Shown here: in pieces, positions 23,161 to 34,712 of the stretch
Position numbering within the stretch: position 1 is the stretch's first letter
How the letters are laid out: every line of letters starts with the position of its first letter
Assembly (NCBI GenBank): GCA_029255685.2
Contig: CM055313.2
Span: 55,157,579-55,221,578, forward strand
Direction: 5' to 3'
DNA length: 64,000 nt
From: Silene conica
Taxonomy: Eukaryota; Streptophyta; Magnoliopsida; Caryophyllales; Caryophyllaceae
The notes under the pieces: model-generated
Seen by the model: the letters and a program-made list of their open reading frames with translations, nothing else
Told to the model about the DNA's origin: nothing
Database searches by the model: none
Position numbers and translations under genes: made by a program

Positions 23161-23659
23161 AAAATCTAGGCAAAAAAAAACATGGTTTAGGGTTTCAGGA
23201 ATAAGAACAGTATTTGGTTAATTGTTAAAATGAAGTAAAACAGATAAAAAATGATGAAAAAGAATAAAAAACAAACAAAAATAAGTATGAAACAAGCACA
23301 TAAACAGACTGCACAGGAACAGTAACAGACCACAGATAATACCAAAGTTCAGTCATATTGAAAAAGTCATAGGTACATTTTCAACTAGCCACAGGAACAG
23401 TAACAAACCACAGATAATACTATAATTTAAAATGTACCTATGGCTGTTTCAATATGGTTGAACTTTGGTATTATCTGTGGTCTGTTATTGTTCCTGTTCC
23501 TGTGCAGTATATTCCTGTGCAGTATATTTCTGTGCTTGTTTCATACTTATTTCTGCTTGTTTTTTTAATTCTTTTTCATCATTTTTCATCTGTTTTACTT
23601 CATTTTAACAATTAACCAAATACTGTTCCTATTCCTGAAATGCTAAACCATGTTTTTTT

Positions 23660-25132
23660 GGCCTAGATTTTCTTATGTAGAGCCACCCTATACAAAAGAG
23701 GTTTTAGCTGAGGCTTTGTGTACGTGTATATATGACTGGAATCTTGATTGTCGCATCTCTTCAGTTACCTTGGACAACTGCACAACAAATGACGCTAGGA
23801 TTGATATTTTGTGTATAAAGCTTCCTAAGAGTTCACAGATCGTGAGTGGTGGTAAGTTTCTGCATATGCGATGTTATTGTGCCCATATTTTAAATCTTAT
23901 TGTCCAAGATGGTCTTAGCATTATTGGGGAGGGAATTGAAAGAGTAAGGCAAAGTGTTGTAATTTGGACAACATTTGTTTCAAGGGTGACAAAATTTCAC
24001 AGTGTAGCTAAGACTCATGCTAAAAATTGTTCTAAGAAACTTGTGCTTGATTGTAAAACTCGATGGAACTCAACTTATGAAATGCTTAAGGTTGCAATCA
24101 AGGACACGAATGTATTTGATGTTTTATGTGGTCGAGACGATGTTTATAAATGTGGGCCACTCAAAGAAAATTGGGAGAAAGCTGAAAAAAATTGTGACAA
24201 GTTAGAGTTGGTTAGTGATGCTACTCATGAATTTTCCGGCACCAAATATCCTACCGCCAATATTTATTTTTCTAATATATGTGATATTAGATATGCTTTG
24301 AATAATTGGGTTACATCATTCGATCCTTTGATAAAAAAACATGGCGATCCCGATGTTGGAAAAATATAACAAGTATTGGAGGGATGTGAACGTTCTTCTA
24401 GCCGTGGCAGCCATATTAGACCCTAGGTATAAACTACCTCTTGTTCGTTACTATTACAAGCAGTTTTATGAGGTTGAGGGCGTTGATTTTGAGATTGATA
24501 AGGTTAAAGACCTTTTGAGAGAGTTGGTGAGTGAATTTTCTAGTGAAGTTGGAAAAGGTAAAGGAACAGAACATACTCATGCTTCTGGGTTACCACCATT
24601 TGTTTCTAGTCTTGAAAAAAAAAATTGAGTGGCTTTGTTAAATATTTGGAGATTGAGGAAAATCAAGTGCAAGAAAAATTTGAGCTAGAAAAATATTTCA
24701 AGTCTCCTAATGTGTCTCGTTCGAGTGATTTTGATATTCTTATTTGGTGGAAAACTAATAGATCAATATTTCCCCCACTTCAAATCATAGCAAGGGACAT
24801 CCTAAGTATTCTTGTTTCTAGTGTTGCTTTTGAATCAGCGTTTAGTACAGGCGGACGTGTTTTAATGCACATCGTAGTCGCCTTATTCCATCTACGGTAG
24901 AGGCTTTAATATACGCTCAAAACTCGATTTGGACCAATATTAAAGGTAAAACATTTTATTCTATACTACAAACATTTTAATCTTCTTTTACTTCTTATAT
25001 TATATTATAAAGTTGCTCTTGTAATCTCTTAATGTCAATTTAAAGGTGGTGATGGATTCAAAAAAGTGGCATATGATCATATATTTGATGAGCTTGACGA
25101 GGAAGAATGCACCACGGAAGATGAGGTACCAA
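23660..25132 (+). pseudogene. hAT transposase C-terminal half, right arm
   Basis: Inverted copy of the left-arm gene. It reads from ...PPYTKEVLAEAL through IYDWNLDCRISS, LDNCTTND, TRWNSTYEML and the hATC region, then an intron and a last exon (about 25046-25130) with GFKKVAYDHIFDELDEEE. The frame is broken near 24345 (poly-A run AAAAAAACATGG), near 24620 (a nine-A run after SSLEKK) and near 24870 in the hATC segment. Its defects differ from those of the left arm, so the arms have decayed independently since duplication. Confidence 0.88.
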
Positions 25133-25853
25133 ACAATTAATTTTTTTCAATATGGCTGAAGATTGGGATATGCCTGTTTCAATAGGGCTGAACTTTGGCA
25201 TTAACTTCAATATGACTGATGTATGTTTCGATATGATTAATGTATGTTCTAGTGAAGTCTGTTTATGATGCAGTATGTTTCTGTGCTTGTTTCATACAGT
25301 TTACGCATCACTTATTTCTGCTTGTTTTTTATCCTTTTCCCGTTAATGTCAATCTTTTTTTTTCGTTTCAGGTGAATGAGTTGGATTAATGGAAGAAGGT
25401 TGATGGATTTGTACAAGGAATAAAGGATAATTTATCAGGGACTAGTTGTATGAATATTTGATATATTGGATTTCACTCAAAAGTTGTATTGAATATGTAT
25501 GAGTTATTGACATGTATAATTTAGTATTCATGGATATGTATGAGACTATGAGTATTGAACTTTTGAATCTGTAGCTTAATTTTTTATATAGTTCAGGGGC
25601 TCATGGCTGATTTATAGCCTCTGTAAATATTGGGCTCTAGGCTGTGGGGCGGGTCTAGCGGGGACAGGTAGGTGGCAGGTGGGTTTGGAGGTTAGATGGG
25701 GCAGGTATAGTTCTCTATATTAGCCTGGCAGGCGGGTGATGGTTTTTATACCCATCACGGGTGGTGGGGCAGGTTTGGGGGTTAAAATTTGGTGACGGGT
25801 ATGGGTGCGGTTAACCTATATCCCACCCCGCCCCGCCCCGCTGACATTTCTAT

Positions 25854-26590
25854 ATAGGTACAGGTACATTAATTTTTAATGCCCTTTTCAATAACAAGGG
25901 AAATAGTTTAGGTTGAAATAGGTGTGTTTTTTATTGTAGATACTTATTTTAGCTACCAGGTACGTTTAAAAAGTGCCCTAGGTACATTTTAAATGTATAG
26001 TAGATACATACGATACTTATTTGAGCTACTAGGTACATTTCAAAAGAGTCTTTTAAATGTATAGTAGATACATACGATACTTATTTGAGCTACTAGGTAC
26101 ATTTCAAAAGAGTCTTAGGTATTAAATGTATAAATGTATAGTGGGTTCATTTTTTTCCATGATACTTATTTTAACTACAAAGTACGTTTCAAAAGTGCCC
26201 TAGGTACATTTTAAATTTATAGTAGCTAAATTAATTTTAATGCCCCTTTTCAGTAATAAGGGAAAAGGGTTTAGGTTGAAATAATTTTAAATTTATAGTA
26301 CATACATTAATTCTTAATGCCCCTTTTCAGTAATAAGGGAAAAGGGCTTAGGTTGAAATATGCGATTTTTTAATAGATACTTCTTTAGCTACTAGGTACG
26401 TTTCAAAAGAGGTATATGTACATTTTAAATGTATAGTAGATATATTAATTCTTAATGCCTTTTTCAATAATAAGGTAAATAGTTTAGGTTGAAATTTGCG
26501 TTTTTTTTAATCGTAGGTACTTATTTTAGCTATTAGGTACGTTTCAAAAGTTTCCTAGATACATTTTAAATGTATAGTAGATACAGGCCT
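25854..26590 (+). repeat. TAGGTAC repeat array, left arm inner part
   Basis: About six degenerate units alternate TAATGCCCCTTTTCAATAAT, AGTTTAGGTTGAAATA, TACTTATTTTAGCTA and TTTTAAATGTATAGTAGATA. It is the direct continuation of 20657-21015 once the hAT element is removed. Confidence 0.8.
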
Positions 26591-26676
26591 TCCTCTAAAT
26601 TATTTGATATTTCTTCCTCTAAATTATACATGGTTGTTTTAGTTTTACAAAAATGTGCCATTATATATGAACAAAT

Positions 26677-28650
26677 ATGAGGAGACTAAAGGCGATAGAA
26701 GAGGATATTCAAAAAGGTCTATGCAAGACGATGAAGAGCCATCCTTCTATGAAAAGAAAAAGAGATGATTCCACTATTGTTCTAGCTTAAGGTCACTTTC
26801 AGAATGCATTAGTATATCTCTTCTTTGCTACTACTCGGTTTTTAACAACAGATACGAAGAAACTAACGGTAAAAAGTCAGATAGTTAGTGCAAGTATAAG
26901 TAAAGTTGATTCTTTTACCTCTTTGGGAACAAGAATGTCACCAAAATTGTTGTTGACATTTATCAAACAACATATGAGTGATCAATAAAAGTTGGATATA
27001 AAGTCAAGGGGTTGTGGGGGTTTGTTAATGCTTCAGACCGACATGGTTCCCGACTTTTTAGCTTACTGGTTGGTTTCCACATTTAACACCTCTTCAATGT
27101 CCCTTATGGATGAAAAACTTCTGATTATCGATGATTATATTTATCTATCTACTGATATTCCCATAGGTCCCACAGATATAGAAATAACCTCTTTAAATGA
27201 CAAAAATGAGGATTTTTTTAGGGTTCAAAAGTAATTAGTTGAAGCAATTCAGTGATAATCACAAATAACTTAAGACACGACAAATATATGATTTGAAGAT
27301 TACCCAATAACAAAGTGGGGATGACTATAAACGAAACTTTATAGTTTTTATAGTCGAAACTTTTTTGATGGGAGTCAAGGGACTAAAACTAGTCTTCGGA
27401 TTTTCGGATTTTGAAGGTTCTGAGGGATGTTGGCATGTTGCTTGTGTTTCATCTTTGAATTGGTGCGGATTTACACTAAAACAATTAATTAAACAATTAA
27501 TTAAAGTTGTTGATTCTTGGAAAAGCACCGATTCTTACACAACTAATTTTGGAGATCCAATCTTGCTTTTAGTTTTTATTTATTTGGACCGAGTTAGATT
27601 CAAATATGAACAGGTTTCAAGAATGTTCCCTACATTGGCTTCATGGTCGAGAAACAATATTCCAAAGAGAATGAAAGAGGAGCTTAAGGTAGGGTTTGGG
27701 AAGGGGGTTGTTCAACCTCGTCTTGTACTGCTTAATGTTGATGAAGAGCCGATGCATACACCTCCTCTCATGCCTCATGCACCTCCTAGATCTTTTGAGC
27801 ATTCCGAGAAGGAGCCTATACACACCACGCACACCCCTGGGATTTCTAATCAAGGAAAGAAGAGTAACTACATTGTTAAAAAATTGGTGGATGTTGCAGA
27901 TTTGTTGTTGCTTATGAAACATTTTTCAATGTCTTGACTGAGGCTAAAACAAAGAGGCCCGAATGTGATGTTGTGCAGCTGATGCTATCCATGGCAGAAG
28001 CATTGGGTCAATGCTATCATTTATCGTCTCAACAAAGCAAAGATGAATTTAATAATTTGGATCATGGAGATAAAATAGATGATGTAAAAGGGAAGGGGAT
28101 TGGAGATAAAACAGGTGCTGTAAAAGGGAAGGGGGTTGAAAAAGGCAGTGATGAATGCAGACCTGAAGATATAGGCTCTGATCCACTTAGGGAATTTGCT
28201 AAGCGCAAATTCTCAAGTGAAGACAAGTTATTAACAGCTCTTGTGAAACTTGGGATCGCTTTGGGTAAGCCTTCAACTAGTGAGGTACCCAAGGAAACTG
28301 TAAGAGAGGTACTCTAGGTACCCAATGAGATCGTAAGCGAGGTACCCCGAGGAGACTGTAACCGCTGCAGTTTGAAAAGCTAAAGCAACTACATCAAGAC
28401 GATCTTGACGGTTGACACCTCATCTAATTTTTACACCCCCTCTTGTTCGTCACCTTCTATTTTTATGCCATCTTCTTTTAAACTATTATGTTTAGAGTAG
28501 CAAGAAGGTAACTCTCTGCAATCACCTCCATGTGAAAGATCACCACAAGTGTCCCCTCTTGCATCACCTCTCTCTGTGTCACCCCTATCTTCCTTACCGC
28601 CAACAGTTGATATTATACCACATAAGAGGAGTAGAGTGTGCACCGAGGTT
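26677..28650 (+). pseudogene. plant mobile-domain-like (Ulp1-associated type) gene fragment, left arm
   Basis: The first exon starts at ATG 26677 (MRRLKAIEEDIQ), has an RKRKRD-like basic patch (MKRKRDDS) and is stopped by TAA where the right arm has CAA. A second exon resumes near 26900 and shows SRGCGGLLMLQTDMVPDFLA and DIPIGPTDIEI, then broken segments with VSSLNWCGFTLKQLIK, LLLVFIYLDRVRFKYEQV and FPTLASWS. A charged KGKG-rich region (27934-28317) and a Pro/Ser-rich tail near the centre follow. This N-terminal architecture is familiar from plant proteins attached to Ulp1 proteases or plant mobile domains and often carried by DNA transposons. No protease domain is present. Several frameshifts and stops make it non-functional. 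Confidence 0.65.
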
Positions 28651-28651
28651 T

Positions 28652-30626
28652 TTAGATCACTATTTCTACAAAGGAAACCTCAGTGCGCACTCTACTCCCC
28701 TTATCTGGCGTAATATCAACTGGTGGTGCTAAGGAAGAGAGGGGTGAAACAGAGAGAGGTGATGTAGGAGGGGACACTTGTGGTGATCTTTTACATGGAG
28801 GTGAATGCAGAGAGTCGCCTTCTTGCGACTTTGAACTTAATAGTTTAAAAGAAGGTGTCATAATAATAAAAAGTGAGGAAACAAGAGGGGTGTAAATATT
28901 GGAGGGGGTGTCAACCGTGGAGACCATCTTAATATAGTTGCTTTAGCTTGCTTTTGCTTTTCAAAGGACAGTGGATGGGCGCTTACTGTCTCCTTAGGTA
29001 CCTCTCTTATAGTCTCCGTGGGTACCTAACTAGCGGACGCTTTCCCAAAGCGATCTCAAGTTTCATAAGAGCTGCCAATAACTTGTCTTCACTTGAGAAT
29101 TTGCGCTTAGCAAATTCACTAAGTGGATCAGAACCTATATCTTCAGTCCATTGTTTTTTTCAATCCCCTTGCCTTTTACATCACTTGTTTCTTCTAGTCC
29201 CCTTCCCTTTTACATCATCTGTTTTATCTCCATGATCCAAATTATTGAATTCATCATTGCTTTGCTGAGACGACGAATGATAGCCTTGACTCAATGCTTC
29301 TGCCATGGATAGCATCTGCCGCACAACATCACATTCGGGCCTCTCTGTTTTAGCCTTAGTCAAGACATTGAAAAATGTTTCATAGACAATAACAAATGCA
29401 TTTGCAGCATCCACCAATATTTTAACAATATAGCCTCCCTTCTTTCCTTGATCATAAATCCCAGGGGTATGCGTGGTATTCATAGGCTCTTGCTCAAAAG
29501 GTGCATGAGGCATGGGAGGAGGTGTGTGCATCGGCTCTATATCAGCATTAGACAGTACAAGACGAGGTTGAACAACCCCCTTCCCAAACCCTACCTTAAG
29601 CTCCTCTTTCATCCTCTTTGAAATAGCGGTTCTGGACCATGAAGCCAATGAAGGGAACACTCTTGGAACCTATTCATATTTGAATCTAACTCGGTCCAAA
29701 TAAATAAAAACTAAAAGCATGATTGGATCTCCAAAGTTAGCTGTGTCAAAACCGGTGCTTTTCCAAGAATCCACAGCTTTAATTAATTGCTTTACTGTAA
29801 ATCCACGCCAATTCAAAGATGAAACATAAGCAACAACCCTTGGAAACTTCAAAATCCGAAGACTAGCTGTAGTCCCTTTGACACCCATCAAAAAAGTTAA
29901 AACTATAAAGTTTCGTTTGAAGTCATCCCCTCCTTGTTGGTGTGTGATCATCATATCATATACTTGTTGTGTCTTAACTTGTTTGTGATTATCACCGAAC
30001 TTCTTCAACCAATTACTTTTCAACTCCAAAAAATACTCATTTTGGTCAAAGTGGCTATTTCAATTTCTGTGGGACCCATTGGAATACCAGTAGATAGATA
30101 AACATCATCATCAGTAATCATAAGTTTTTCATCGATAAGAGACTTTGAATAAGTGTTAAATGTGGAAACCAGCCAGTAAGCTAAAAAGCCGAGAACCATG
30201 TCGGTTTGAAACATTAGCAAGTCCCCAAAACCCATGGACTTTATATCTAAATTATGTTGATTACTCATATGTTGTTTGATAAATGTTGACAACAATTTTG
30301 GTGACATTCTTGTTCTCAAAGAGGTAGAGGAATCAACTTTACCTGTACGTGCACCAACTATCTGACCTTATACCGTTAGTATCTTCGTAGTTGTTCATAC
30401 AAAAAAAAAGCACATGTTATTTTAAAAATCGAGTAGTAGCAAAGAAGAGATATAATAATGCATTCTAAGAGATATACTAATGCATTCTAGCTTGCATAAT
30501 CAGAGAGTGACCTTGAGCTAGAACAAGAGTGAAATCATCATCTCTTTTTCTTTTTCTAGAAGGAGAACCTTTCATCGTCTTGCATGGACTTGGAATATCA
30601 CCATCTATCGCCTTTAGTTTCTTCAT
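28652..30626 (-). pseudogene. same gene fragment, right arm (inverted copy)
   Basis: Mirror copy of the left-arm gene with fewer defects. ATG at 30626 begins MKKLKAIDGDIPSPCKTMKG with an RKRKRD basic patch. After an intron-like gap, 30319-30020 reads PKLLSTFIKQHM, SMGFGDLLMFQTDMV and GIPMGPTEIEI; 30029-29670 continues with HQQGGDDFKRNFIV, VSSLNWRGFTVKQLIKAVDS and LLVFIYLDRVRFKYE; 29660-29181 with FPSLASWS and a His/Pro-rich stretch; 28927-28652 with SPPTSPLSVSPLSS. Frames change near 30020, 29665 and 29190. Both copies stop at the same point at the palindrome centre, so the gene was already truncated when the inverted repeat formed. Function unknown. Confidence 0.65.
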
Positions 30627-30689
30627 ATCTGTTCATATATAATGTCACATTTTTGTTGAACTAAAACAACCATGTATAATTTAGAGGAT

Positions 30690-31652
30690 GAAATATAAAA
30701 TAGACGAAGAAATGTATCTACTATACATTTAAAATGTTTTTGAAACGTACCCAATAGCTAAAATAAGTGTATCTATGATAAAAAAAAACGCTTATTTGAA
30801 CCGAAACTATTTCCCTTTTTATTGAAAGGGGCATTAAGAATTAATGAATCTACTATACATTAAAATGTACTTATAGCTCTTTCGAAACGTACATAGTAGC
30901 TAAAGAAATATCTATTTAAAAAAACCCGCCTATTTTAACCTAAACCTTTTTCCCTTATTGAAAAGGGGCATTAGGAAGTAATGTATTTACTATAAACTTA
31001 AAATATACCTAGGCCACTTTCGAAAAGTACCTAGCAGTTAAAATAAGTATCGTGGAAAGAAATGTACCTAGGTCTCTTTTGAAATGTACCTAGTAGCTAA
31101 AATAAGTATCGAGGAAAGAGATGTATCTACTATAAATTTAAAATGTACATATGGCTCTTTTGAAACACGCCTAGTAGCTTAAATAAGTATCTACGATAAA
31201 AGAACACTTAAAAGGGCACATTTAAAATGTACTTATAGCTCTTTTGAAACGTACCTAGTAGCAAAAGAAGTATCTATTAAAAAAACCCAACTATTTTAAC
31301 CTAAACCCTTTCCCTTATTATTGAAAGAGGGCATTAAGAATTAATGTATCTACTATAATTTAAAATGTACCTAGGGCACTTTGGAAACGTATCTAATAGC
31401 TAAAATAAGTCTCATGGAAAAAAATGTACCTACTACACATTTAAAATCTACCTAGGGCACTTTTGAAATGAACCTAATAGCTAAAATAAGTATCATGGAA
31501 AAAAATGTACATACTATACATTTAAAATTTATTTACATAGGACTCTTTTAAAACGTACCTAATAGCTAAAACAAGTGTCGTGGAAAGAAATGTATCTACA
31601 AGGCACTTTTAAAACGTACCTAATAGCTAAAATAAGTATCTACTTGTTTGAA
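30690..31652 (-). repeat. TAGGTAC repeat array, right arm
   Basis: Inverted counterpart of the left-arm arrays, with about ten units of GAAACGTACCTAATAGCTAA, AATAAGTATC and CTACTATACATTTAAAATGT. It ends near 31652 where Athila-type sequence begins abruptly. Confidence 0.8.
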
Positions 31653-31880
31653 GAAGCCAAAGATTGAGGAATTAAGGTCGTGCGAGACCTAGTAAACCTA
31701 CGCTTACCGCCTCCAGCGTGTTTTGTTGTAATTTAGTTCAGACATTTTTTCCTTTTGCATGTTTCCTGTACTTTTCAGACCCTCGACTCCTGTTTTTGCG
31801 TGTTTTTCAGCTTTGGTACTCTTTCGTCACTTCTGACGCGGCCTGTTGCAGCAAAAAGAGACCGATTGCGTAACAGCGTG

Positions 31881-31961
31881 CTCGATCGAGAATCCCTGTC
31901 CTCGATCGAGCAAATTCCGTTCCCAGATTCCTCGATCGAAGACTCCATTTCCTCGATTGCG
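31881..31961 (+). repeat. CTCGATCGAG palindrome pairs, internal region
   Basis: CTCGATCGAG at 31881 and 31901 (20 nt apart), then CTCGATCGAA at 31931 and diverged CTCGATTGCG at 31952 (21 nt apart). Confidence 0.9.
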
Positions 31962-33334
31962 TACTTCTGAAACCTCATATATTCTGGGTCGGTTTGGAGA
32001 GGTCTGTGGCCCACCGCTTTGTATGTTCTGAATTCACCCTCTCTTGTTTGCATTTTTTTCCAATTACTTTATACAATAAAGATATTGTACTGTTCGGATT
32101 GGGGAGGATTTATGCATCCAATTCTTGTCTGCATTCTGTTGCATTCTGTTTACTTGAGTCGTGCATAGTTAATACCTTTTGTGATGTCACTTGCATAATC
32201 TACGAGTTTTTGTTTCAAATCCATGCTGAACGAATAGATTTGATCGGACATTTTGGCAACCTACTTACAAATTCTAAGGAATAGAGCTTTTATAAACTGG
32301 TGACATTCATGGCTGGTTTCATGTAGGATTGTGAATAGTACTCCCTGCATTTCATAGCATTGCATGTATATGACACTTGATTTCTTATTGCCTGCGCACG
32401 TATGGGTTTGTCGTTGGTATCACATGTTTGGAGAATGCTTGCAATTTTCCTCTTCCTCATTTTACCCATGTAAACTCCACCTTTAGCCAAAAACTGTCAG
32501 TTGACTTATAAACTACACCCAAATTTAAGCCTACCTTGCGTTGAGCTAGTTAGGTGTCAATTTTGCGGTACATATTTCATTGCATCAGTTTTGGTTCGTT
32601 CTTTTGCGTCGGAGTTAGTGATTGGAGAAGTTGAAATTTTTTTTTACATCGGATTGGTCTTCTCAAAAGTTATCTCTAAAAATAAAAGAAAAAGAATATG
32701 AAAATGATCTGTATTCCCGCGCTTTATGTACAACTTTTGGGAATTATTTAAATGTTTAATAAGCTAACTGTTTGTTCCGATTTAAAAGTGTTTGATTTAG
32801 TGAGTTATATGCCAAATCATGACATTGTGCTTTATTATGAGAAAGAAGATGAATGTTGTTTAGTGTAGATTAGGTAGCTAGCTCGACGCTTTACCTCCCC
32901 TGCTCCATATCCGATTTGCCCCTTCTTAGCCATTGTCTCACTTCTCCAAACTTTTGCAAGTATTCGGCATGTGATAGTAATTGAACGGTTGGAAAGTGTG
33001 TGTACGGTAACTAGAATCTCCAGTCATATTAGTTCGTGATGCATGGTTATGTTAGTCGTAGTCTAGGTGAGTGTCTACTCATTCTTTCTCTTTTCACATA
33101 CTATACTTACCCATTGCTTTGTTGAGAGAAGAGTGACCAATGAGAGTCCGATTTTGATGGTCTAACATGGTCGACGGTTCAACTATTTTTGAAAACATCT
33201 TCACAACTCGTTTGCTTTTGACAACATCGCTAAGTTATGACTGTTGCAATTGGTGGATTTGAGCTTAATCCTATTCCTTTAGTTGGTTACATCCTATTTG
33301 TTTGAGAACAAACAAAGGTTTGTTTAGGGAAGTT

Positions 33335-34712
33335 TGATATGTGCATTTTACATAGACCTTTTTGGCCTTTTCAGCACGCATTTCCATGCTATTTTGTAGT
33401 GTTTGACTATAACTGCCCCTGATTAGTCTACTTCGGTTTGTTTTGTATTATTTGCAGATACGAGCCGGATAGACGAAACCCAACCTACTTTTGGACCAAT
33501 TGATCACACAAGAGAGAGTTGGAGCGGGATTACGTCATCTCGGGATACACAAAAGCGACTTGAAGGAAGGGAAGTTAAGATGAGGCTGACAAGGAACAAA
33601 AGCATTCGATCGAGTAACTAAACTGAACTAAATTGCTCGATCGAACCGATTTGCTGAGGAAGACCTCCGATCGAAGGATCCACATTTGCTCTATCGAGCA
33701 GATATTAAATTATCACTCGATCGAGGATTCCAATTGCTCAATCGAGCATCTTCCTTAGAGATTTCACTCGATCGAGAACTACGTTTACTGGATCGAGCAT
33801 ATTTTCAAGAGATTTTACTCGATCGAGTACTTTAGTCACTCGATCGAGCAAGATCAATCCCGGATAGGAAGATTCACGCAGATTCATCAGTTGAGACTTA
33901 TAAAACATTCTGAAAACAGTAGAATAAGGACTTTTTACTTTAGACTTTTACATTGACTTCTCTACTCTAAACCCTAGAAAGAGAGGATGCTCTTCTCTTC
34001 TTTGGATGAATTTTCTCCTTCTTTTTCCTTGCTTGTAATCTTTGGTACTCTCAATCTTCATTTAATTCAATCTTGTTCTCTTCTTCTTTCTCTTATGTTT
34101 GTATTCTTTCTCTATTTCTTTTATTGTTCCTTTATATATGAGTAGCTAGACGCCTTGCTAGGATTTAGGGGAGCCATTGTATAGGTAGAAGTAATGGAAT
34201 AGACTTTCTCTTAGTGAGACTTGGATGTAATCGTCACATTAATAGCTTTTGATTGTTTGAGCTGACATATTCATTGATTGATTTGGTATCCCCTTGACCT
34301 AGATCGAAAGATTGGAAAAGGAAAGATCATTGACGAACTTTGAGATGTGCTAGTTAGGGTGAAAGTTAGACTAGCATTGTTTTAGAGCGAATAACGGACC
34401 AAAACGATCTTTTCACTACCCACAAGTTGAGCCTAAGATAGTCTTGAGTTTTATTTCCCACCTTAGTAGCCATGGTGAACCTACAATCCTAGATCTTTCG
34501 CCTTCTTGACTGTTTCTCTCGCTATTTTCTCCTTCCCTTATCTTTTTCGTCGTTAGATAAACCAATGAAACACCCCCATTTTGGCTACCTTGATAGACTT
34601 GGTTAGTTTATAGGATTCCCTTCTCCCTGTGGATTTGATACCTGACTGCCTCTACTGCATTCAGTTGGGACCAGTTAGTTTTAATTTTGATAGGGTTGCG
34701 ACAGCCGTGTCA
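33335..34712 (+). repeat. Athila-type 3' LTR (1378 bp)
   Basis: Begins TGATATGTG after a purine tract and ends CGTGTCA. The start resembles the LTR starts at 35764 (TGATGCGTG) and 48073 (TGATACGTG). It has no coding frame. The first 520 bp contain the palindrome cluster. Confidence 0.75.
33605..33848 (+). repeat. CTCGATCGAG palindrome cluster in LTR
   Basis: Ten full or one-to-two-base variants of CTCGATCGAG. The clearest pairs are 33716/33737, 33767/33788 and 33818/33839, each exactly 21 nt start to start. Pair to pair distance is 51 nt in both cases. Confidence 0.92.

Larger units (their letters stand above)
21016..25853. mobile_element. hAT element arranged as a 4.8 kb palindrome
   Basis: The ends are inverted: TAGGGAAGTCATTGGGG at the left and, read inward on the other strand, ATAGAAATGTCAGCGGGG at the right. 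Both continue into the same GC-rich subterminal sequence (GTTAACCG, ACCCGTCACCAAATTTTAAC). Flanks CTAGGTAC (21008-21015) and ATAGGTAC (25854-25861) are 7 of 8 identical, fitting an 8-bp hAT duplication. The two halves (about 21016-23386 and 23430-25853) are near-complete inverted copies with a spacer of about 45 bp. Each half carries the C-terminal part of an hAT transposase gene, head to head. Confidence 0.78.
20657..31652. mobile_element. giant inverted-repeat (foldback or MULE-like) element
   Basis: Two arms of about 3 kb are mirror images around a centre near 28652-28675. Outermost are degenerate repeats built on TACTTATTTTAGCTAYTAGG and TACGTTTCAAAAGTGCC (20657-21015 and 25854-26590 on the left, inverted at 30690-31652). 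Inside lies a gene fragment in each arm, tail to tail. The arm ends match: the sequence from 20753 corresponds to the reverse complement of the sequence ending near 31652. The left arm is split by the hAT palindrome. No transposase is present, so the family is uncertain; long internally repetitive terminal inverted repeats and a captured plant gene suit a MULE or foldback element. The right edge abuts a truncated Athila-type element. Confidence 0.65.
31653..34712 (+). mobile_element. Athila-type Ty3/gypsy, 3' noncoding region and 3' LTR
   Basis: A 5'-truncated element. The left part is noncoding internal sequence of the post-pol region, with CTACGAGTTTTTG, CTTGGCAACCTA-type and TTTACCCAT stretches that match 53440-53800 of the other Athila-like element. 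A purine tract (AGGTTTGTTTAGGGAAGT) precedes the LTR, which runs from TGATATGTGCATTTT (33335) to GACAGCCGTGTCA (34712). Ending in ..GCGACAGCCGTGTCA is typical of Athila LTRs. CTCGATCGAG palindrome pairs occur in both the internal part (31881-31961) and the LTR (33605-33848). No protein-coding sequence survives. The right flank GTTCA lies in the GGGTTCACTCGG repeat. Confidence 0.75.

Noticed and set aside
28948..29235. Plus-strand frame in the right palindrome arm
   Set aside because: It is antisense to the minus-strand gene copy and shows no recognisable motif.
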